This document shows, piece by piece, positions 18,589-27,505 of a DNA stretch of 64,000 nt. This DNA is from a bacterium. Lineage in GTDB: Bacteria > Campylobacterota > Campylobacteria > Campylobacterales > Arcobacteraceae. The stretch is from positions 1 through 64,000 of the forward strand of contig JAHIWE010000020.1 in NCBI GenBank assembly GCA_018816105.1. Direction: 5' to 3'. Under the pieces are notes generated by a model, which saw only the letters and a list, made by a program, of their open reading frames with translations, did no database searches and was not told where the DNA came from. Made by a program: the position numbers and the translations under genes. Positions within the stretch are counted from its first letter, which is position 1. Every line of letters begins with the position of its first letter.

Positions 18589-19484
18589 TGAAGATTTTGA
18601 TAACGGGAGTAAGTGGTTTCTTAGGGCAAAATTTAGTAAGGTTTTTACTTGATAAAGATTTTGATATACATGTAGTTGTAAGAAAAAATAGTAATACTTC
18701 TTTTTTAAATAAAAAAATAAAGATTTTCGTTTATGACAATGATGATATAGATAGTTTAATCAAGTATTTTAAAGTGAATAAATTTGATGGAGTTATTCAT
18801 TTAGCATCACTTTTTTTAGCTAATCATCAAAGTCAGGATATTTCATCATTAATAAGCTCAAATATAAAATTTGGAACAGAAATTTTAGAAGCTTCAAAAA
18901 TAAGTAAAGTATCTTGGTTTATTAATACGGGTACTTTTTGGCAAAATTATGAAAATGAAGATTATAATCCTGTAAATTTATATGCAGCTACTAAAGAAGC
19001 ATTTGAAAAAATTGCATTTTATTTTACTCAAACTAGTGATATGATTTTCACTACAATAAAATTGAATGATACTTTTGGTCCAAATGATACAAGAAATAAA
19101 ATATTTAATTTATGGTTAAATGCTTTAAAGACGAAGGAAGAGATTGCTATGTCAAAAGGTGAACAAATTATTGATATAAGTTTTATAGACGATATTGTAG
19201 AAGCTTATTATGTATTGATTAATCATTTATCAAGTGAAAACAAAGATAAATTTAGGAATAAAACTTTTGCTATTAAATCTGATACAAGAGTTACTTTAAA
19301 AGAATTATCTAAAATTTTTGAGAAAGTGGTAAATTGTAAATTAAATATAATTTGGGGTAAAAAAGAATATAGAGAAAGAGAGATTATGGAACCTTGGAAT
19401 AAAGGTGAAGCTATACCTGAATTTAAAGCAAAATATAGTTTAGAAAAGGCAATTAAAAAAACTTTAGAGGAAATAAATGAATAA
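18588..19484 (+). CDS. NAD(P)-dependent SDR sugar reductase/epimerase (RfbJ/AscF-like)
   Basis: Extended short-chain dehydrogenase of 298 residues with GVSGFLGQNL (GxxGxxG) at 7-16 and the catalytic YAATK, plus the Thr of NTGTFWQNY just upstream. NTGTFWQNYENEDYNPVNLYAATKEAFE resembles CDP-abequose/paratose synthase-like 4-ketoreductases from memory, the last enzyme of 3,6-dideoxyhexose synthesis, which fits RfbH next door. It overlaps that gene by eight bases. The exact product sugar cannot be fixed from sequence. Confidence 0.75.
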   Translation: MKILITGVSGFLGQNLVRFLLDKDFDIHVVVRKNSNTSFLNKKIKIFVYDNDDIDSLIKYFKVNKFDGVIHLASLFLANHQSQDISSLISSNIKFGTEILEASKISKVSWFINTGTFWQNYENEDYNPVNLYAATKEAFEKIAFYFTQTSDMIFTTIKLNDTFGPNDTRNKIFNLWLNALKTKEEIAMSKGEQIIDISFIDDIVEAYYVLINHLSSENKDKFRNKTFAIKSDTRVTLKELSKIFEKVVNCKLNIIWGKKEYREREIMEPWNKGEAIPEFKAKYSLEKAIKKTLEEINE

Positions 19485-20817
19485 AGAAGAACAATTAAAA
19501 AAAGAAATACTTGAGAAAACTAAAGAATATTATGAATTAGTACATAAAAATGCTACATCGGGTGCTAAAATAAATTATGCGGGTAGAGTTTTTGATGAAA
19601 AAGAGTTAATTAATTTGGTTGATAGCTCTTTAGATTTTTGGTTAACTTATGGAAATTATTCAAAAAAGTTTGAAAAGAATTTTGCAAAATTTTTAGGTAC
19701 AAAATATGCTTTTTTGGTTAATTCGGGAAGTTCTGCAAATTTATTAGCTTTTTTTTCACTTACCTCTGTTTTATTAAAAGATAGACAAATTAAAAGAGGA
19801 GATGAGGTAATTACTGTTGCTGCAGGATTCCCAACTACTGTTTCTCCTATTGTTCAGTATGGGGCTATTCCGGTTTTTGTTGATATTGAATTAAAAACTT
19901 ATAATATTGATATTTCAAAATTAGAAGATGCAATAAGTTCAAAAACAAAAGCTATTATGATAGCTCATACTTTAGGTAACCCTTTCAATTTAAAAGAAGT
20001 AAAGAAATTTTGTGAAAAGTATAATCTTTGGTTGATTGAAGATAATTGTGATGCATTAGGCTCTTTATATGATGGTAAATATACAGGAACTATTGGAGAT
20101 ATTGGAACTAGTAGTTTTTATCCCCCTCATCACATGACAATGGGAGAAGGTGGAGCTATATATACTAATAACCCTATTTTAAAGAAAATAATTTTAAGTA
20201 TGAGAGATTGGGGTAGAGATTGTTGGTGTGAAAGTGGAGTTGATAATACCTGTGGAGTTAGATTTTGTAAGGAATTTAAAAATCTGCCCAAAGGCTATGA
20301 TCATAAATATGTATATTCACATTTTGGATTTAATTTAAAATCAACAGATATGCAAGCAGCAATAGGTTTAGCTCAGTTAGATAAATTACCAGGTTTTATT
20401 GAAAGCCGACGAAGTAATTTTCAGAAATTATATAATGAACTTAAAAATATAGAAGAGTTTTCTTTTATGGAAGCACAAGAGAACTCTATTCCTAGTTGGT
20501 TTGGTTTTATAATGACATTAAAAGATAATTTAACTTTTACTAGAAATGAAATTGTTGAATATCTTGAAGATAATAAAATACAAACAAGAAATCTATTTGC
20601 TGGAAACATGACTAAACATCCAATGTTTGAAAGTATGATTCTAAATAAAGATTATAGAGTAGTTAATGAGTTGTCAAATACAAATAAAGTTATGAATAAT
20701 AGTTTTTGGATAGGAGTTTATCCAGGATTAACACAAGAACAAATAGAATATATTGTAAATAATATTAAAAGATTTTTAGAAGAGAAAAATGGAAAAAAAA
20801 CAATTAAAAAGAATTGA
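19477..20817 (+). CDS. rfbH: CDP-4-keto-6-deoxy-D-glucose 3-dehydrase (E1, RfbH/AscC type)
   Basis: PMP- and [2Fe-2S]-dependent dehydrase that removes the C3 hydroxyl, the defining step of 3,6-dideoxyhexose synthesis. It has the aminotransferase fold (VNSGSSANLLAF, GDEVITVAAGFPTT, EDNCDALGS) but the PLP lysine is replaced by His218-His219 in SFYPPHHMTMGEGG, the mark of this subgroup. The cluster motif C-X57-C-X1-C-X7-C is exact: C191, C249, C251, C259. The 446-residue length is normal. Partners for earlier steps (RfbF, RfbG) and the E3 reductase are not in the window. Its 3' end overlaps the next gene by 29 bases. Confidence 0.92.
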   Translation: MNKEEQLKKEILEKTKEYYELVHKNATSGAKINYAGRVFDEKELINLVDSSLDFWLTYGNYSKKFEKNFAKFLGTKYAFLVNSGSSANLLAFFSLTSVLLKDRQIKRGDEVITVAAGFPTTVSPIVQYGAIPVFVDIELKTYNIDISKLEDAISSKTKAIMIAHTLGNPFNLKEVKKFCEKYNLWLIEDNCDALGSLYDGKYTGTIGDIGTSSFYPPHHMTMGEGGAIYTNNPILKKIILSMRDWGRDCWCESGVDNTCGVRFCKEFKNLPKGYDHKYVYSHFGFNLKSTDMQAAIGLAQLDKLPGFIESRRSNFQKLYNELKNIEEFSFMEAQENSIPSWFGFIMTLKDNLTFTRNEIVEYLEDNKIQTRNLFAGNMTKHPMFESMILNKDYRVVNELSNTNKVMNNSFWIGVYPGLTQEQIEYIVNNIKRFLEEKNGKKTIKKN

Positions 20818-21790
20818 TTTAGATAATAGAACTAAACTAGAAACAGTAATACCTTTAAGTACTCCATTTATAATTAATGTAGATCCTTCAGATTCTTGTA
20901 ATTTTAAGTGTGGATTTTGTCCAACAGGAGATAGAGAATTAATGAAGAAGGTTGGACGACCTTTTATTACTATGAATTTTGATCTCTTTAAAAAAATTAT
21001 TGATGATTTAAAGGATTTTTCTGCACCTATTAAAGTTCTAAGACTATATAAAGATGGAGAACCTTTATTAAATCCTAATTTTGCAGAAATGGTAAAATAT
21101 GCAAAAGATAGTGGATGTGTATTAAGAGTTGATACTACGACTAATGGTTCTTTATTAAATCCAACGTTAAATAGAAAATTGATTAACTCAGGGATTGATA
21201 GAATAAATATATCTATTGAAGGTGTTAATGCAGAACAGTATATGAGCTTCTCAAAATATAAAATAGATTTTGATAAATTTGTAGCTAATATTAGAGATTT
21301 ATATAATAATAAAGAAAACTGTGAAATAGTGGTTAAAATTAATGGAGATATTTTAACAGAAGAAGATAAATTATTTTTTAAAAAAACATTTGAAGATATA
21401 TCAGATAGTGCATATATTGAACATATAATGTCATGTTGGCCAGAGTTTGAATTAAGAGATGGATTGGAAGTAAATAATGAACTTGCTCTTTATGGTCAAG
21501 AAATAAAAGAAGTTTCAGTTTGTCCTTATGTTTTTTATTCTTTTTCCATAAATTCTGATGGTAAAGTTAGTTTGTGTTTTCTGGATTGGTCTAAAAAACT
21601 TTTAATTGGAGATACCCGCGAGGAAAAATTAAAAGATATTTGGTTAGGGAGTAAATTAAGAGATTATCAAAAGATGTTTTTAGAAGGCAAAAGGAAATCT
21701 AATCCTATTTGTAGAAACTGTGGGCAAATGACTCATGGAATGCCTGATAACATAGATAAATTCTCTGAAAATATATTAAAAAGGATTTAA
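20789..21790 (+). CDS. Radical SAM/SPASM-like enzyme A (paralogue of the next gene)
   Basis: A 333-residue radical SAM protein. The SAM-cluster motif is C37-NFK-C41-GF-C44 after FIINVDPSDS; LRLYKDGEPLL, RVDTTTNGS and RINISIEG are the usual barrel motifs. The C-terminal region has further Cys (VCPYVF, SLCFLDW, ICRNCGQ), suggesting at least one auxiliary iron-sulfur cluster of SPASM/twitch type. It starts inside rfbH, 29 bases before that stop, so coupling is strong. No recognised peptide substrate lies nearby; a sugar-nucleotide or glycan substrate is likely from context. The reaction is unknown. Confidence 0.85.
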   Translation: MEKKQLKRIDLDNRTKLETVIPLSTPFIINVDPSDSCNFKCGFCPTGDRELMKKVGRPFITMNFDLFKKIIDDLKDFSAPIKVLRLYKDGEPLLNPNFAEMVKYAKDSGCVLRVDTTTNGSLLNPTLNRKLINSGIDRINISIEGVNAEQYMSFSKYKIDFDKFVANIRDLYNNKENCEIVVKINGDILTEEDKLFFKKTFEDISDSAYIEHIMSCWPEFELRDGLEVNNELALYGQEIKEVSVCPYVFYSFSINSDGKVSLCFLDWSKKLLIGDTREEKLKDIWLGSKLRDYQKMFLEGKRKSNPICRNCGQMTHGMPDNIDKFSENILKRI

Positions 21791-21792
21791 TT

Positions 21793-22803
21793 GTGGCCGC
21801 TAAAATTAAACCAAGATCTGAGGTGGATTATAGGGAGAAATTAGAAGATGTAATACCCTTGTTAACTCCTTTTACTTTATATATAGATCCATCAAGTGCG
21901 TGTAATTTTCAATGTACTTTTTGTCCTACTGGAGATAGAAATTTAATTAAACAAGTAAATAGAAAAGTAACTCAGATGAGTTTTGAACTATTTAAAAAGA
22001 TTATTGATGATTTAGATTCTTTTGATGGAGTAATAAAACTTTTAAGACTTCATAAAGAAGGAGAGCCTCTATTAAATAAAGATTTTACTAAAATGGTAAA
22101 GTATGCAAAGCAAAGTAAAAAGATTTTAAAAATAGATACAACTACAAATGCTTCTTTATTAAATCCAAAAAAGAATTTGGAAATTATAGAAGCAGGACTT
22201 GATAGAATTAATATATCTATTGAAGGATTAACCCAAAAACAATATCTTGATATAGCCAAATATAAAATAAATTTTGATGAATTAGTAGATAATATAAAAC
22301 ATTTTTATGAAAATAAAGGTAATTGTGAAGTAAGTGTAAAAATTCCAGGTGATTGGTTAAGTCAAGAGCAGAAAAAAGAGTTTATTTCTATTTTTTCACC
22401 CATTGCAGATAGAATATTTATTGAAAATATTAGTAATTGTTGGCCAGACTATGAAATGAATGGTATAAAAATAAATGAAAATATTGGAGTTTATGGGCAT
22501 GAAAAGAAAGATATAGATATTTGTCCTTATATTTTTTATTCAATGGCTATAAATTCTGATGGTACAGTAAGTGCTTGTTGCGTTGATTGGGAAAGAAAAC
22601 TTATTCTTGGTGATACCAAAGAAGAAAAAGTAAAAGATATTTGGTTAGGTAAAAAATTAAATAAACTACAAATATTACATTTAAATAAAAAAAGAAAAAA
22701 TTATTCAATTTGTTCTAAATGTCATTTAGCACAATCTTGTGCAGGTGATGATATAGATGATTTTGCATCAGATATATTAAAAAGGTTAGAAAATTGTGAT
22801 TAA
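21793..22803 (+). CDS. Radical SAM/SPASM-like enzyme B (tandem paralogue)
   Basis: A 336-residue paralogue of the gene before it, with the same spacing throughout: C37-NFQ-C41-TF-C44, LRLHKEGEPLL, KIDTTTNAS, RINISIEGL, ICPYIFYSMAINSDG, SACCVDWERKL, and a final ICSKCHLAQSC. The C-terminal Cys set is richer than in the neighbour. GTG start two bases after the upstream stop, with AAAAAGG upstream. The tandem pair suggests duplication followed by divergence, perhaps two successive steps on one sugar or a heterodimer (inference). It overlaps the FkbM gene by eight bases. Confidence 0.85.
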   Translation: MAAKIKPRSEVDYREKLEDVIPLLTPFTLYIDPSSACNFQCTFCPTGDRNLIKQVNRKVTQMSFELFKKIIDDLDSFDGVIKLLRLHKEGEPLLNKDFTKMVKYAKQSKKILKIDTTTNASLLNPKKNLEIIEAGLDRINISIEGLTQKQYLDIAKYKINFDELVDNIKHFYENKGNCEVSVKIPGDWLSQEQKKEFISIFSPIADRIFIENISNCWPDYEMNGIKINENIGVYGHEKKDIDICPYIFYSMAINSDGTVSACCVDWERKLILGDTKEEKVKDIWLGKKLNKLQILHLNKKRKNYSICSKCHLAQSCAGDDIDDFASDILKRLENCD

Positions 22804-23920
22804 ATGGCAAGAGGAGTTTTCTAATTTAATAGATGCAAATAATGCATATAATTTTAAAGATTTTGATAAAAACAGTTCTATTATATTATATGGAGCAGGA
22901 TCTTTAGGACAAATGGCTATTTCTTTATTAGGAGAGAAACAAGTAATTCCTAAATATATTATTGATAAAAATTTAGAAGGAAAAATAAACAACATACCTA
23001 TTCGAAAGTTAAGTGAACTTACTTTTGATGAAATTGAAGAATCATTATTTGTTGTTTGTATTTCTTCCCTTGAATTTTTACCAATTTATAATGATTTGAG
23101 AAATATTGGTTGTAAACACATAATTCAGTTTTATGATTATTCTGAAGTTTTTTTTAATAATATTTTAGGAAATGGTTGGTCAAAAACAGAATTAACTAAG
23201 GAAGATGAGAATTTTATAAAAAGAGTTTTTAGAAATTTAGAACATGATGAAAATAGTGTAGCTCACTACTTACAGTTTTTATGGTGGAAAATGAGAAGAA
23301 TTGAAAAAATTTATGAAAATTTCCCTGTATTATCATCTAAAAAATATTTTAAAGCTAAATGTTTCCCCTCTATGGATGAAAAAGAGAGATATTTAGATTG
23401 TGGAGCTCACTTTGGGAATACTATTATGGAGTTTATTGAATGTGTAAATAAAAAGTATTCAAAAATATGGGCTTTTGAACCTGATAACTATAATATGACA
23501 TCTTTAAAACAAAAAACAAAAAACTATAAAAATATTGAATATTTTTCAGATGCTTTGTCTGATGAAAATATAAAAGAAGTCTCTTTTTATGATAATTTAG
23601 GTTTTGCTTCAAAAATTGATAAAAAAGGTAGAAGCAAGGTAAATATGAAAACTATTGATAGTTTTGCTTTTGAACCTACTATAATTAAATTACATGTTGA
23701 GGGATTTGAATTAAATGTATTAGAAGCTGCAAAAAATACAATAGAAAATTCAAGACCAATTATAATGGTTTTAGCCGATCATAATGAAGATGGTCTTTAT
23801 AAAATAGCAAATTTTTTAATAAATTTAGATAAGTATAAATTGTATTTTTATTTGCATGATTATTGTGGAAATTCAGCGATTTTTTATGCTATACCAAAGG
23901 AAAGAGAGAACACGTATTGA
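22796..23920 (+). CDS. FkbM-family methyltransferase with N-terminal Rossmann-like domain
   Basis: A 374-residue two-domain protein. Residues about 27-135 form a Rossmann-like module starting SIILYGAGSLGQMAISLLG and containing YIIDKNLEGKINNIPI and VVCISS. Residues about 195-365 are an FkbM SAM-dependent methyltransferase: RYLDCGAHFGNTI, WAFEPDNYN, MKTIDSFAF, IIKLHVEGFELNVLEAA. FkbM enzymes typically O-methylate sugars or polyketides. GTG start overlapping the upstream stop by eight bases. The GAG-type module recurs in three other enzymes of this operon. Confidence 0.8.
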   Translation: MIKWQEEFSNLIDANNAYNFKDFDKNSSIILYGAGSLGQMAISLLGEKQVIPKYIIDKNLEGKINNIPIRKLSELTFDEIEESLFVVCISSLEFLPIYNDLRNIGCKHIIQFYDYSEVFFNNILGNGWSKTELTKEDENFIKRVFRNLEHDENSVAHYLQFLWWKMRRIEKIYENFPVLSSKKYFKAKCFPSMDEKERYLDCGAHFGNTIMEFIECVNKKYSKIWAFEPDNYNMTSLKQKTKNYKNIEYFSDALSDENIKEVSFYDNLGFASKIDKKGRSKVNMKTIDSFAFEPTIIKLHVEGFELNVLEAAKNTIENSRPIIMVLADHNEDGLYKIANFLINLDKYKLYFYLHDYCGNSAIFYAIPKERENTY

Positions 23921-24936
23921 TATCAGAACCATTAATAAGTATTTGCATTCCTAATTATAATAATGCAAAATATTTACGAAAAAGTATTTCTAGTGCATTA
24001 AATATAAATTATAATAATAAAGAAATCATTTTTGTAGATGATAATTCTTCTGATAATTCTATGGCTGTAGCAAAAGAGTTTTCTTCTTATATAAAAATAT
24101 ACCAAAATGAAAATAATTTAGGTCAAGCAAAAAATACAAATAAATGTATATCTTTATCAAATGGAAAATTTGTTGTAATCTTACATAGTGATGATCAGTT
24201 ATTAGCTAATTTTGCTGAAAAACTAGTTCCTTTATTAGAAGAAAATGAAGATGTTGTAATGGCAGTAGGAGAAAGAAAAGAAACAGATGAGAGTGATAAT
24301 ACAGTAAGTATTACTCCTTTTTATAATACAAACTGTTTTATTCCTGGTGAAAAACAAGCCAAGGTTTTTATGATGATGTCCTTTCTTCCTTGTCAAGTTC
24401 TTTTTAAAAAAGAAGTTTTTATAAAATCTGGACAAGTAAATGAAAGACATATTGTAAATTTAGATGGTTTATTATGGTTTCAAATCTCTTTGTTAGGAGA
24501 AGTTGCATATATTCAAGATGAAGTAAGCATATATCGAATTCATGGTGAAAATACAACTTCAAAATATAATAAAACAATTAATCATATGATGGAATATTAT
24601 GTAACATTATCAGAAATGTTTAAATTGGCAAAAGGAAGAGAATATTTAGAAGGGTACTTTGATATTGCAGAAAAAAGAGTTGCAACATTAACTTTACGAT
24701 ATTGTATTGATGTAATTAAAAATAAAGATTTTAAACTAGCAAATCAATATTTACAATTATCAAAAGTTTTTGATATGGATATTGTAAATAACGAGCTATA
24801 TATTAAGCTAAAACATTTTTTATTAAATGTTGATTTAAAGAATTTCGAAAATTTTTGTAAAGAAATAGATATCATAAAAAAAAGAGAGTTTAGTTATGAA
24901 CCTCCTTTGGGATATAAACAAATTAGGAATCAATAA
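23917..24936 (+). CDS. Family 2 glycosyltransferase
   Basis: A cytoplasmic GT-A inverting transferase of 339 residues. The N-terminus ISICIPNYNNAKYLRKSI, EIIFVDDNSSDNSM, NENNLGQAKNTN and the DxD-like HSDDQ are standard GT2 motifs. I choose the TTG at 23917, which overlaps the upstream TGA (TTGA), because the family domain begins right there; an alternative 18 codons upstream would lie deep in the previous gene. The C-terminal 120 residues are helical and unassigned. No membrane helix. The sugar specificity is unknown. Confidence 0.82.
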   Translation: MISEPLISICIPNYNNAKYLRKSISSALNINYNNKEIIFVDDNSSDNSMAVAKEFSSYIKIYQNENNLGQAKNTNKCISLSNGKFVVILHSDDQLLANFAEKLVPLLEENEDVVMAVGERKETDESDNTVSITPFYNTNCFIPGEKQAKVFMMMSFLPCQVLFKKEVFIKSGQVNERHIVNLDGLLWFQISLLGEVAYIQDEVSIYRIHGENTTSKYNKTINHMMEYYVTLSEMFKLAKGREYLEGYFDIAEKRVATLTLRYCIDVIKNKDFKLANQYLQLSKVFDMDIVNNELYIKLKHFLLNVDLKNFENFCKEIDIIKKREFSYEPPLGYKQIRNQ

Positions 24937-26211
24937 ATGAATTTAAATAATGATAATTTTTCTTTTGAAGAGTTGAAAGAATATTTGTTAACAAAAAAGG
25001 TAATAATTTTTGGTGCTGGAAAAATTGGGAAAAGTTTAATAAGTGGGCTGCAGAAAATCTCAATATCTCCCTATGAAGTCTGGGATAATAATTATGATAA
25101 ATATGAAGATGAAATTGCTTATGAAGTAAAAAAACCAAATTTAGAAATTTTAAATAAAGATAGTTTTGTTATTATTGTGACAATATATTCAAAAAATATT
25201 AGTGAAGAAATATATTTAACTTTATTAAAAAATCATTTTAATAATATAATTTATAATAGAAATGTAATTAATAAGGTTCTATACACTCAATGTAAAGAAG
25301 AAATAAATGAAGGAAATTTTATTTTTGAGTTAAATAAGTGTCATTTATGTCCAGTTTCAAAAGATATAGAAAATAGATGTGATATCTATGATCTAAATAT
25401 TACAAAAAATTTTATTAAAAAAGATAAAAAAATAAGTAATGGTATCAAAATACCATCAATGGGTGTTTTAGTATCTAATAAATGTAATTTAAAATGCATA
25501 GGATGTAATCAATTACGAGACAAATATGATTCTTCTAGTTATTTAGATATTGATGAAAAAGATATTTTAAATGATTTAAAAAAATTAAGTTTAGCCGTTG
25601 ATATTATAGAAAAAGTTGTTATTGTAGGTGGAGAATCTTTATTACATAAAGAAATTAATAAAATATTAATTGGTATTTTAGAAATTGAGAATATAGGGAT
25701 TATTCAATTAATCTCAAATGGAACAGTTATTCCTAAAACAGATGAAATTTTTGAACTATTAAATAATCCAAGAATAAAAGTAGAAATTAGTGGATATGGT
25801 GATTATTTGACAAATATGCAAAATGAAAAAGTACAAATATTTATTTCAAAATTAGAGAAATATAATGTAAATTTTGATTATGTAAAAACTTTACAATGGT
25901 TCGATTTTGGAAATTTAGATAAGAGAAATTATTCAAAAGAGAAATGGCAAGAAGTTTATAATAAATGCTGTTTTATTTCAAATGATTTATTTAATGGGCA
26001 ACTACATAAATGTGCAAGAAGTGCTTTTTCAAAACATTTAAATATTCTAAAAGATGTTGATTATGTGGATATTAGAAATAGTAATATTGAGGATCTTAGT
26101 AGATCAATAAAGCTTTTTTTAGAAAATACACTACCTACTATTTGTCAATATTGTAATGGTACTTCTTCTTTAACAATTCCAGCAGGAAAGCAAAAAAATG
26201 AAAAAAAATAA
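24937..26211 (+). CDS. Radical SAM enzyme C fused to an N-terminal Rossmann-like domain
   Basis: A 424-residue fusion. Residues 15-115 carry KVIIFGAGKIGKSLISGLQ and EVWDNNYDKYEDEIAYEV, a nucleotide-binding module like that in the FkbM protein. A Cys-bearing linker follows (CHLCPVSKDIENRC, about 143-156). The radical SAM core has C183-NLK-C187-IG-C190, VVIVGGESLLHKE and LISNGTVIPK. The end holds additional Cys (NKCCF, HKCAR, ICQYC), pointing to auxiliary clusters. The fusion could tether a nucleotide-sugar to the radical centre (inference). It begins immediately after the GT2 stop and overlaps the next gene by 14 bases. Confidence 0.8.
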   Translation: MNLNNDNFSFEELKEYLLTKKVIIFGAGKIGKSLISGLQKISISPYEVWDNNYDKYEDEIAYEVKKPNLEILNKDSFVIIVTIYSKNISEEIYLTLLKNHFNNIIYNRNVINKVLYTQCKEEINEGNFIFELNKCHLCPVSKDIENRCDIYDLNITKNFIKKDKKISNGIKIPSMGVLVSNKCNLKCIGCNQLRDKYDSSSYLDIDEKDILNDLKKLSLAVDIIEKVVIVGGESLLHKEINKILIGILEIENIGIIQLISNGTVIPKTDEIFELLNNPRIKVEISGYGDYLTNMQNEKVQIFISKLEKYNVNFDYVKTLQWFDFGNLDKRNYSKEKWQEVYNKCCFISNDLFNGQLHKCARSAFSKHLNILKDVDYVDIRNSNIEDLSRSIKLFLENTLPTICQYCNGTSSLTIPAGKQKNEKK

Positions 26212-27505
26212 AATTCTTCATTTGACTCCACACTTAGGTGGAGGAGTAGGTCGTGTATTAAAATCATTTTTTTTGGAATTTAAAAAGAATCAAAACTATT
26301 CTCATGAAATATATTCTCTTGATAGTATTAATACGGAGTCTAAAATATTTCTAGAAGAATTATTATTCCCATATAAAGAATTTATGTATCAAAAGATTGA
26401 TGAAATATTAAATAAAATAAAAGATATAGATATTTTAATAGTTCATTGGTGGAACCATCCTTTATTATATGAATTTTTAGTTAAATATGAATTACCTAAA
26501 ACAAGAGTTGTTTTTTGGAGTCATGTTTCTGGAAATAGTGCTCCTCAATTTTTTACAAAACCTCTATTAGAGTATCCGAATAAATTTATTTTTACTACGC
26601 CTATTAGTTATCAAGTTGATGAGGTAAGTATTTCTAATAATATAAAATTTGAAGATATTTGGGCCACAACAAATTTTAAACAGGTAAAAAATATAAAAAT
26701 TAAAAAACATGATACATTTAATATTGGATATGTAGGAACAATTGATTTTTCAAAGCTTTATCCTAATTTTGTGGAATTATGTTCAAAAATAGAAATTCCC
26801 AATGTAAGATTTATTATTTGTGGAGAAGGAAGTCATTTAGAGTTTATAAAAAATCAAGTTAAGGAAAAAAGATTAGAAGATAAATTTATTTTTACTGGAT
26901 TTGTTCATAATATAAAAAAATATTTATCTTTGTGTGATGTTTTTGGATATCCTTTAAACAAAGAGCATTATGGAACTTGTGATCAATCTTTAACTGAAGC
27001 TATGTATAGTGGAATTGTTCCTGTGGTTTTTAATAATTTAATGGAAAGTCACATGGTTACTCATATGCAAACGGGGATAATTGTTTCAAAGGAAAGTGAG
27101 TATATTGATGCAATTTTAATGTTATATAATAATAAAAAATTAAGAGAAGAGCTCTCTTTTAATACAAAAAAAATTGTAAGAAAAAGATTTTCTATAAAAT
27201 ATAGTATAAAGAAATGGGAAAGAGTATTTAACAAAATTCTGAAAAAAGATAAAACAGTAAAAAAATGGAGAGGAAAATATAGTGGTATTAATGTAGAACC
27301 TAGCCAAATCTATTTAGAATCTTTGGGTAAATATTCTTTAGTTTTTGAAGAAAATGACTTTGATAAAATATCTAATTTATATAACTCTTCTATGTCTTGG
27401 AAATCTGAAACTAAAGGGACAATAAATCATTATAATAAATTTTTCAAAGATAAAACACTTGAAAAATGGTTAAAATTAAATAGAGGTAGCGAAAATGAAT
27501 CCTGA
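26198..27505 (+). CDS. Family 4-like glycosyltransferase
   Basis: GT-B retaining-type transferase of 435 residues. The N-terminal domain starts LHLTPHLGGGVGRVLKSF (glycine-rich acceptor loop), and the donor domain has NIGYVGTIDFSKLYPNF, RFIICGEGSHLEF, FTGFVHNIKKYLSLCDVF and CDQSLTEAMYSGIVPVVF, where the first conserved Glu of the E-x7-E motif is visible. The last 90 residues extend past the usual fold and are unassigned. AGGAAAG precedes the ATG, inside the upstream gene. Acts in the cytoplasm; donor and acceptor unknown. Confidence 0.82.
   Translation: MKKNKILHLTPHLGGGVGRVLKSFFLEFKKNQNYSHEIYSLDSINTESKIFLEELLFPYKEFMYQKIDEILNKIKDIDILIVHWWNHPLLYEFLVKYELPKTRVVFWSHVSGNSAPQFFTKPLLEYPNKFIFTTPISYQVDEVSISNNIKFEDIWATTNFKQVKNIKIKKHDTFNIGYVGTIDFSKLYPNFVELCSKIEIPNVRFIICGEGSHLEFIKNQVKEKRLEDKFIFTGFVHNIKKYLSLCDVFGYPLNKEHYGTCDQSLTEAMYSGIVPVVFNNLMESHMVTHMQTGIIVSKESEYIDAILMLYNNKKLREELSFNTKKIVRKRFSIKYSIKKWERVFNKILKKDKTVKKWRGKYSGINVEPSQIYLESLGKYSLVFEENDFDKISNLYNSSMSWKSETKGTINHYNKFFKDKTLEKWLKLNRGSENES

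Noticed and set aside
20793..20800. A8 tract right after the start of radical SAM gene A, and a similar A8 at 26201-26208 after the start of a glycosyltransferase
   Set aside because: Tempting as phase-variable repeats, but A8 runs are common in such AT-rich DNA and also occur in grpE. No poly-G or poly-C tract, the usual campylobacterotal switch, was seen.
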